Source of the DNA: Leptospira sp. WS4.C2
Lineage (GTDB): Bacteria; Spirochaetota; Leptospiria; Leptospirales; Leptospiraceae
Assembly (NCBI RefSeq): GCF_040833985.1
Contig: NZ_CP162139.1
Coordinates: forward strand, 1,818,001 to 1,882,000
DNA length: 64,000 nucleotides
Reading direction: 5' to 3'
Part shown: positions 59,329-64,000 of the stretch, piece after piece
Layout of the letters: each line of letters begins with the position of its first letter
Position numbering within the stretch: position 1 is the first letter of the stretch
Translations under genes and position numbers: made by a program
The notes under the pieces: model-generated
What the model was told of the DNA's origin: nothing
The model's input: only the letters and a program-made list of their open reading frames with translations
Database searches by the model: none

Positions 59329-60458
59329 AACCTACTCACCCTACTTACCATGCCATTTGCGGAGAGGGCCTTTCTCCGCTTTTGGAATCCGAATTAAAAT
59401 CACATCGCCTGAAAATTGATAGTTCTAACCGAGGTGGAGTTTTCTTTTCCGGAAAAAAAGAAGACGTCATTGATTTTGCCATCCATACAAAGTTTGCTTC
59501 ACGCATCAACTTACAGTTATTACATGACAATGCTGATGATTATGATGAATTTTATACCAAAGCAAGTGAACTTCCTTGGGAAAAATACATTGGTCCTGAA
59601 GTTAGTTTTCGCATTGATGCTGAAACCAAAGACAAATTAAGAAATTCTGAATTTACCATGCATCGTATGAAAGATGCAGTTCTCGACAGGCTCCGGAGCA
59701 AAAAGATTCCACTTCCTGAAATCGAAAAACGAATGGCTGACATCACCATTGTAGTTCGCTCCCATACCGACAGGTTTAGCATTGAACTTTCCTTTTCTGG
59801 GGATCCCGTAGGCAGGAGAGGTTACCGTTTGTTTGCTGGCAATGCACCGGTGCGTGAACCCATAGCTCAGGCCATGTTAGAGATATCAGGTTGGAAAGAA
59901 GGAAATACTTTAGTAGATCCAATGTGCGGATCAGGAACCATCCTCATTGAAGCGGCACTCAGAGAACGCCTGTATGGCGAAATCAATCGGTTTTTATTTG
60001 CAGAATCTCCCGTGTTTCAAATTCTTTTTCCTACCTATGTATTTTCTGAACGAAAAAAAGAAAAACCGGATTCACCTCACCTATTTGGATTTGATGTAGA
60101 TCCAGAAGCCGTTCGCATAGCAAAAGAAAATGCATATGAGGCGGGTGTGGAAGACTTTGTGAAATTTGAAGTGGGCGATTGTTTGGAACTCAAAAACAAT
60201 TTTGGAACCCAGGGACATGTGGTCACAAACCCGCCGTATGGGGACCGGATCGGAAAACCGATGGAAGATTTACGAGAGATGTACTTTCAATTTGGAAGGG
60301 TCATCAAAAACGAATTTGGTGGTTGGAAGTTTACCGTTCTTTCCGCAGATTTTTCTCTCCTCGGAAAATTTGGTCTGAAGGAAAATTCGCACTTAAGTTT
60401 GAAACATGCAAACTTGAAAGCAAAGATTGTGGATTACGAAATCCGTGGAGGGAAATGA
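59325..60458 (+). CDS. RlmL/YpsC-like THUMP-domain rRNA methyltransferase with apparent ATA start
   Basis: 377 residues if started at ATA (59325). A THUMP region (about 50-160) is followed by a Rossmann methyltransferase with LVDPMCGSGTILIEAAL and VVTNPPYGDRIG, the N6/N2-guanine type motif of 23S rRNA enzymes. The family's N-terminal strand is encoded before the first usual start codon: TYHAICGEGLSPL precedes TTG 59382 in frame and has no ATG, GTG or TTG. AGGAG at 59313-59317 stands seven bases before ATA. The overlap with the bfr stop is ATAA where this genome usually has ATGA. Confidence 0.85.
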   Translation: MKPTHPTYHAICGEGLSPLLESELKSHRLKIDSSNRGGVFFSGKKEDVIDFAIHTKFASRINLQLLHDNADDYDEFYTKASELPWEKYIGPEVSFRIDAETKDKLRNSEFTMHRMKDAVLDRLRSKKIPLPEIEKRMADITIVVRSHTDRFSIELSFSGDPVGRRGYRLFAGNAPVREPIAQAMLEISGWKEGNTLVDPMCGSGTILIEAALRERLYGEINRFLFAESPVFQILFPTYVFSERKKEKPDSPHLFGFDVDPEAVRIAKENAYEAGVEDFVKFEVGDCLELKNNFGTQGHVVTNPPYGDRIGKPMEDLREMYFQFGRVIKNEFGGWKFTVLSADFSLLGKFGLKENSHLSLKHANLKAKIVDYEIRGGK

Positions 60459-61600
60459 ATTCCAAAGACGTACTCAGCCGAGTCTTTGAAATCACAAGGG
60501 ATCCAAGAGACGGACTCCTTTTCTTAAAAGAATTCCAGTCTCTTTCCCCTGAATCGTTTGCAATTCTGTATGCAGATTCCGAAACTATCTTTGAAAGTTC
60601 CGAAGCCCTCTTCTCCGATTTAAAATTACTCTACCAATTGGATTTATTTCCTTTTGTTGTTTTAGAAGTGGATAGTTTCCAGTATCTAAAAGTTTTTTTT
60701 CCTTTAGAGCAAATGAATGCTGAAGGAGAAAGAAGTTTAGGTTTTACCTACCAAGTGGTGGATCGAAACCAACCTTTAAAAGAAGCAGTAACAGAAAGCA
60801 TACGTCAGAAAAAAATCCCTATTTTACTTTGGGATGATGATTCGGAAAAACTTTCTTCTCTCCTAGATCGTTGTAGGTCCATCCTTCACTCTTCAAAAGT
60901 CATTTATGTTTCAATTGATGGCCCGCTGAAAGATCCATTTTCCGGAAAAGTACAATCCATTTTACAAAGAGATACAAATTTGTCTCTACCAGAAGGAATC
61001 ACACTCTCTAGATCACAGGAAGAATTTGTAAATCTTTCGGAAGATTTATTATCCAAAATCGAAGACCCAAAATTTAGTATTGTCCTCACATCCCCATTCA
61101 CTCTACTCCCTGAACTTTTCACAGTCAAAGGAAGCGGAACTCTCGTTAAGCGAAAAAATAAAATTAAGGTCTGCCATTCGACTGAAGATGTAGATATGAA
61201 ACGAGTGTTCCAACTCATAGAAGAATCTTTCGGAAAACCTTTAAAACCTGAGTTCTACAAGACAAAATTTGATGTTCTATTTTTAGAAGAATCTTACAGG
61301 GCCTGTGCTTGGATGCAAAAAACGGAACATGGATACTTACTGTCTAAGTTTGCGGTTAATGGTGTGGCAAGAGGGGCAGGAGTCGGACGAGACATTTGGG
61401 ATCAAATTCTCGAACATTGCAGACCGCTTTTTTGGCGCAGTAAACCCGACAACAATATCAATAAATGGTATATGTCAGTAGCGCAAGGAATTGAAAAAGA
61501 CGAAAGTTGGTATTACTATTGGTTGGGACTCGACAGATCTCTGATTCCTGCCACCATACAAACGTTAAAAGAGCAGCCCGAAGATTTTTTCCCTAAATAA
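60455..61600 (+). CDS. N-acetylglutamate synthase of the vertebrate-like (DUF619) type
   Basis: 381 residues. The N-terminal amino-acid-kinase-like domain has lost the ATP Lys and Gly residues (FAILYADSETIFESSEALFS) but keeps SPFTLLPELFTVKGSGTLV. The C-terminal acetyltransferase domain shows YLLSKFAVNGVARGAGVGRD, PLFWRSKPDNNINKWYM and YYYWLGL, the pattern of NAGS in Xanthomonas-type and eukaryotic enzymes. It makes N-acetylglutamate for arginine synthesis. Starts at 60455 with an ATGA overlap with the methyltransferase gene; longer in-frame starts inside that gene are rejected. Confidence 0.88.
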   Translation: MNSKDVLSRVFEITRDPRDGLLFLKEFQSLSPESFAILYADSETIFESSEALFSDLKLLYQLDLFPFVVLEVDSFQYLKVFFPLEQMNAEGERSLGFTYQVVDRNQPLKEAVTESIRQKKIPILLWDDDSEKLSSLLDRCRSILHSSKVIYVSIDGPLKDPFSGKVQSILQRDTNLSLPEGITLSRSQEEFVNLSEDLLSKIEDPKFSIVLTSPFTLLPELFTVKGSGTLVKRKNKIKVCHSTEDVDMKRVFQLIEESFGKPLKPEFYKTKFDVLFLEESYRACAWMQKTEHGYLLSKFAVNGVARGAGVGRDIWDQILEHCRPLFWRSKPDNNINKWYMSVAQGIEKDESWYYYWLGLDRSLIPATIQTLKEQPEDFFPK

Positions 61601-61607
61601 ATAGTTT

Positions 61608-61958
61608 ATGCAAACCCCAAAATCTATATTAATCTATGATGGAAACTGTAATTTTTGTACGCGGCTTGCCAAATCCATTCGAGAAAAAACAAACGAAAAG
61701 ATAGCCATTGTTTCTTATCATAAACTATCAATGTTGGAACTGGAATCTATCCACAAGCAGCTTACAAACGAACTCTGTGCCGGAGAGGTTCAGTACATTG
61801 AAGAAGGAAATCGGTACCCTGGTTTTTTTGCAGTTAGACAAATCCTTTGGAAGATGGACCGATACAAATATTTTGCCTTTCTTTTATATTTGCCCCTCAT
61901 TCCTTTTTTAGGTATGGCTACTATGTATCTTTTGAAACGATTTCGTTCTAAACTTTAG
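61608..61958 (+). CDS. DCC-family thiol-disulfide protein (DUF393)
   Basis: 116 residues with SILIYDGNCNFCTRLAKSIR, the DxxCxxC motif of the DCC family. A hydrophobic stretch near the C-terminus (FAFLLYLPLIPFLGMATMYL) may touch the membrane. Function in the family is thought to be redox but is little known. It follows NAGS by 7 bp and overlaps the converging HDO gene by 11 bp. Confidence 0.85.
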   Translation: MQTPKSILIYDGNCNFCTRLAKSIREKTNEKIAIVSYHKLSMLELESIHKQLTNELCAGEVQYIEEGNRYPGFFAVRQILWKMDRYKYFAFLLYLPLIPFLGMATMYLLKRFRSKL

Positions 61959-62625
61959 TTAGTCGTTCTCTATCCAAACGAGAAAGTCCTGTATAAAAAT
62001 CCTCTCTTGCAACAAGAGCGAGTAAATTTCCTTCAAGCACTTGGTTTTTAGATTCTTCCGTAGTTGCCGTTTCTTCAATGAGCTCAAACATCCTTTGGCT
62101 ATGACCTTCATCAGCATCCAAATTCACTTGGAAAAACTTCCCTTCAGGTAAGGCCATTTCTAACTTTAGTTTTTGATATGCTTGGGAGATTTGCGAATAT
62201 TCTAACTTAAGAAGGTATTCATTCGCAGGACCAAGTGCCCCGAGCCCATAGAAAAATCCTTTTCCAATGATGGATTCCATTTTATCCAAATAAGTTTTTG
62301 TTTCTGGTAACAGCTTATGATTGGAAAAGTCGAAGTTTAACTTTGTTAGAAACTCGATCAGGATAGAAACATGGGTATCAGCAATTTTTCCTTCGCCTAA
62401 TTCTCCCCATATATTTTCGACAAGAACGATCTTTGCATTTTGGTCTCTTGTTTTTGCTGCTACTTGCAAAAACCAATCCACAAAACCAATGGACACAAAG
62501 TATTCTTGGCTGAGCCATAAAATTAAGTCATTAAAACTCATAGAAATGTTTCGTTCTAATAACCACTGTGACTTAAGGACAGGATGAGTTTCTACATCCT
62601 TTTTTAAAGTTTCTATTAAGTTCAT
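61948..62625 (-). CDS. Haem-oxygenase-like diiron oxidase (HDO/CADD/TenA-related)
   Basis: 225 residues, all-helical. Metal ligands expected for the family appear in LSQEYFVS (Glu), VENIWGELGEGKIADTH (two Glu and His) and DADEGHSQRMFELI (Asp, Glu and His). Known members include CADD, which makes p-aminobenzoate, and BesC, which cleaves a lysine derivative. Its ATG overlaps the ATP-grasp stop (ATGA). The substrate is not known; the upstream KamA-like gene suggests a lysine-derived one. Confidence 0.85.
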   Translation of the reverse strand: MNLIETLKKDVETHPVLKSQWLLERNISMSFNDLILWLSQEYFVSIGFVDWFLQVAAKTRDQNAKIVLVENIWGELGEGKIADTHVSILIEFLTKLNFDFSNHKLLPETKTYLDKMESIIGKGFFYGLGALGPANEYLLKLEYSQISQAYQKLKLEMALPEGKFFQVNLDADEGHSQRMFELIEETATTEESKNQVLEGNLLALVAREDFYTGLSRLDRERLTKV

Positions 62626-63617
62626 ACGTTTCGATCCTTTGCATATTGATAACGAAAATGATGATAGTATTCTTCAAACCCCAATTCCAAACAATGGTTT
62701 AAGAGTTCGGAATAGGTCCTCCCCGTATTTTCCCATAACAAGGGCAAGGTGGAGTAAATGGATGAAAATCCAGGAGTGGCATTGACTTCCAAAAGGTAAA
62801 ACTCGTCTTTTTCCAGTTTAAAATCCAAACGAATGTACCCGGAACTCCCTAATAGTTCTGCCACTTTTAAGGAATAGAACTGGAGTGAATTCGAGAGCTC
62901 CGAAGGTACATGGAAGTCTAATGACTCTACAAAACTTTCTTTGGATTTGACAAGGTCACTGTAAACAGAACCGGGATAGTCCACAAATGCTGGTGGGGTG
63001 GTTTGGTAATTGCCTTGGTTACCCAAAATAGCGATTGTTAATTCCCGACCGGACAAGTAAGTTTCAGCAAGTAAACTTGGATATATTTCTAAGAGTTCGG
63101 AGGTTACCCGCGCAAAATCCTCGTTCAGATCAATCCGATTATTTTCTCCGATGCCAAGACTCGAACCTTCCCCGTTAGGTTTTAGGAATAAGGGAAATGG
63201 AATCTTAGGTACATCGTTTGGACTCAGGATAAGCTGTGAATCCGCTGTAGGAATTCCAAAAGATTTTAAAAATAATTTTGTTTTGTATTTATCTAGAGTT
63301 AAGGTTTGGACTGAAGCCGAACTTCCTGTATGCGGAACTGCCAAATATTCGCATAATGCTGGTATGTAAGCCTCTCGATTAGGAGAATGATATCCTTCGA
63401 CGAGATTCCATACAATCCAGTTTTTTCTATCGTTTGGTGGGATGTTTGTTAGAACTGAGGTAATCTCTGTTGGATGAGATAAAACTGCAACATCATAGCC
63501 TAGTTTCCGAATGGTATCTTCCATATTCAGAATCGTTTCTTTTGATTCCCATTCTTGGCATAACTCTGGAGTCTTAGGATCATAAAGATCACAAGCCAAA
63601 ACCACTGTACGCTTCAT
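62622..63617 (-). CDS. Ddl-like ATP-grasp ligase
   Basis: 331 residues of the D-alanine--D-alanine ligase superfamily. The ATP-grasp core is clear: [34 protein letters not shown] and [13 protein letters not shown]. The N-terminus ([20 protein letters not shown]) lacks the GGxSxEHxVS motif of true Ddl, and the usual His/Gly loop reads [10 protein letters not shown]. It is probably an amino-acid ligase with another substrate. The ATG at 63617 overlaps the KamA-like stop by ATGA; an ATG six codons upstream is rejected. Confidence 0.85.
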   Translation of the reverse strand: MKRTVVLACDLYDPKTPELCQEWESKETILNMEDTIRKLGYDVAVLSHPTEITSVLTNIPPNDRKNWIVWNLVEGYHSPNREAYIPALCEYLAVPHTGSSASVQTLTLDKYKTKLFLKSFGIPTADSQLILSPNDVPKIPFPLFLKPNGEGSSLGIGENNRIDLNEDFARVTSELLEIYPSLLAETYLSGRELTIAILGNQGNYQTTPPAFVDYPGSVYSDLVKSKESFVESLDFHVPSELSNSLQFYSLKVAELLGSSGYIRLDFKLEKDEFYLLEVNATPGFSSIYSTLPLLWENTGRTYSELLNHCLELGFEEYYHHFRYQYAKDRNV

Positions 63618-64000
63618 AATCCCAATTTCTCCCATAGAGAATCGCTAATGACGGGATAATACGATTCTCTATCAGAACCAACAGGTTCAAAGGAAAGATG
63701 AATTTTTTTTGTGACTGCAGAACGGAAGGCATGTTGGCGTGTTTTCGGATAGTATCCTAAATACCAATTTGGTGCGATGGTGATCTTTCCGCCACCTCCA
63801 GGTAAATCATTTACAAATTGTGGAATCCCCATGCCTCCAATTTTTCCTCTCATATACTCTACAATTTCTATCCCACGAGCGAGCGGTGTTCGAAATCCCC
63901 TGGAACCTGGAATGAGTTCTGGATCATATAGATAGTAGGCGCGAACTCTCATCTCTAATAATTTTTTATGAAGAGTGAGCATTACCTCTTCCTCATCATT
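63614..64000 (-). CDS. kamA: KamA-family lysine 2,3-aminomutase, C-terminal part only (runs off the window)
   Basis: Only the last 128 residues are in the window; the frame stays open to position 64000, so it continues upstream. Visible are [23 protein letters not shown] and [17 protein letters not shown], which match the PLP-binding C-terminal domain of radical-SAM lysine 2,3-aminomutases (PGGGGK is the PLP Lys motif). The radical-SAM half lies outside. Relatives include EpmB, but no epmA is nearby. Its stop overlaps the Ddl-like gene, starting a three-gene coupled run. Confidence 0.88.
   Translation of the reverse strand, partial: NDEEEVMLTLHKKLLEMRVRAYYLYDPELIPGSRGFRTPLARGIEIVEYMRGKIGGMGIPQFVNDLPGGGGKITIAPNWYLGYYPKTRQHAFRSAVTKKIHLSFEPVGSDRESYYPVISDSLWEKLGL

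Noticed and set aside
59350..59397. ATG at 59350 as the start of the methyltransferase gene
   Set aside because: It is in a different frame and meets a stop after 15 codons.
60179..60454. Longer N-terminus of NAGS reaching back inside the methyltransferase gene
   Set aside because: These residues have no family similarity and read in another frame of a strongly conserved gene; the ATGA overlap start at 60455 fits better.
1..64000. Mobile elements, CRISPR arrays, rRNA or tRNA genes
   Set aside because: No transposase, integrase, phage gene, direct-repeat array or RNA-gene signature was seen in any gap; all gaps are short.

Overview
The window looks like chromosomal core from a spirochaete of the genus Leptospira, more likely a free-living (saprophytic) relative than a pathogen. 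The genus call is inference. It rests on AT-rich DNA, spirochaete-style lipoproteins with short signal peptides ending in Cys, several SpoIIE-type phosphatases, frequent GTG and TTG starts, and a peptidoglycan gene cluster in an unusual reduced form. Coding density is very high, many neighbours overlap by ATGA or TAATG, and I see no rRNA, tRNA, insertion sequence, phage or CRISPR array.

Layout. 0-6.3 kb: a UvrD-type helicase, a MORN-repeat lipoprotein, an M48 protease coupled to a PAS-GGDEF-EAL protein, a small unrecognised protein, and a STAS anti-sigma antagonist. 6.3-16.6 kb: a membrane SpoIIE phosphatase coupled to a TPR protein, a PrsW-like membrane protease, a MoxR/VWA pair, and an unknown 636-residue protein coupled to a nitrilase-fold protein that lacks the catalytic Cys. 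16.7-19.9 kb: lspA, a UbiB-type kinase and a Gfo/Idh/MocA oxidoreductase. 20-30.6 kb: murF, purE-purK, then the minus-strand division and cell-wall cluster rsmH-ftsL-murE-mraY-ftsW-murG-murC, with no ftsI or murD. 30.7-40 kb: HIT hydrolase, CheR, an MqnA-like protein, a GAF-SpoIIE-TPR phosphatase next to an ammonium transporter, an outer-membrane barrel candidate and an AsmA-like protein. 40-48.9 kb: bipA, then rplU-prp-rpmA and obgE-proB-proA-nadD-yqeK-(LytR_C protein)-rsfS, a growth and ribosome-assembly block. 48.9-64 kb: a YyaL-type thioredoxin-domain protein, a TolC-like protein with an M20 hydrolase, a crotonase, a thiolase-GT9-PepP-MarR run, a bacterioferritin-methyltransferase-NAGS run, and a kamA-ATP-grasp-HDO operon cut by the window edge.

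The strongest oddities are as follows. (1) The RlmL-like methyltransferase gene appears to begin with ATA inside an ATAA overlap with bfr, behind a well-placed ribosome-binding site. (2) A translationally coupled KamA / Ddl-like ATP-grasp / haem-oxygenase-like diiron oxidase operon could make a modified amino acid or dipeptide; this is the best candidate here for an undescribed pathway. (3) A Prp protease gene sits between rplU and rpmA although L27 has no N-terminal extension to cleave. (4) Several enzymes have lost signature residues (nitrilase Cys, thiolase Cys, GGDEF motif, receiver Asp, LCP Arg/Asp), which suggests regulatory or non-catalytic roles. Calls are from reading the sequence only; no database search was run.
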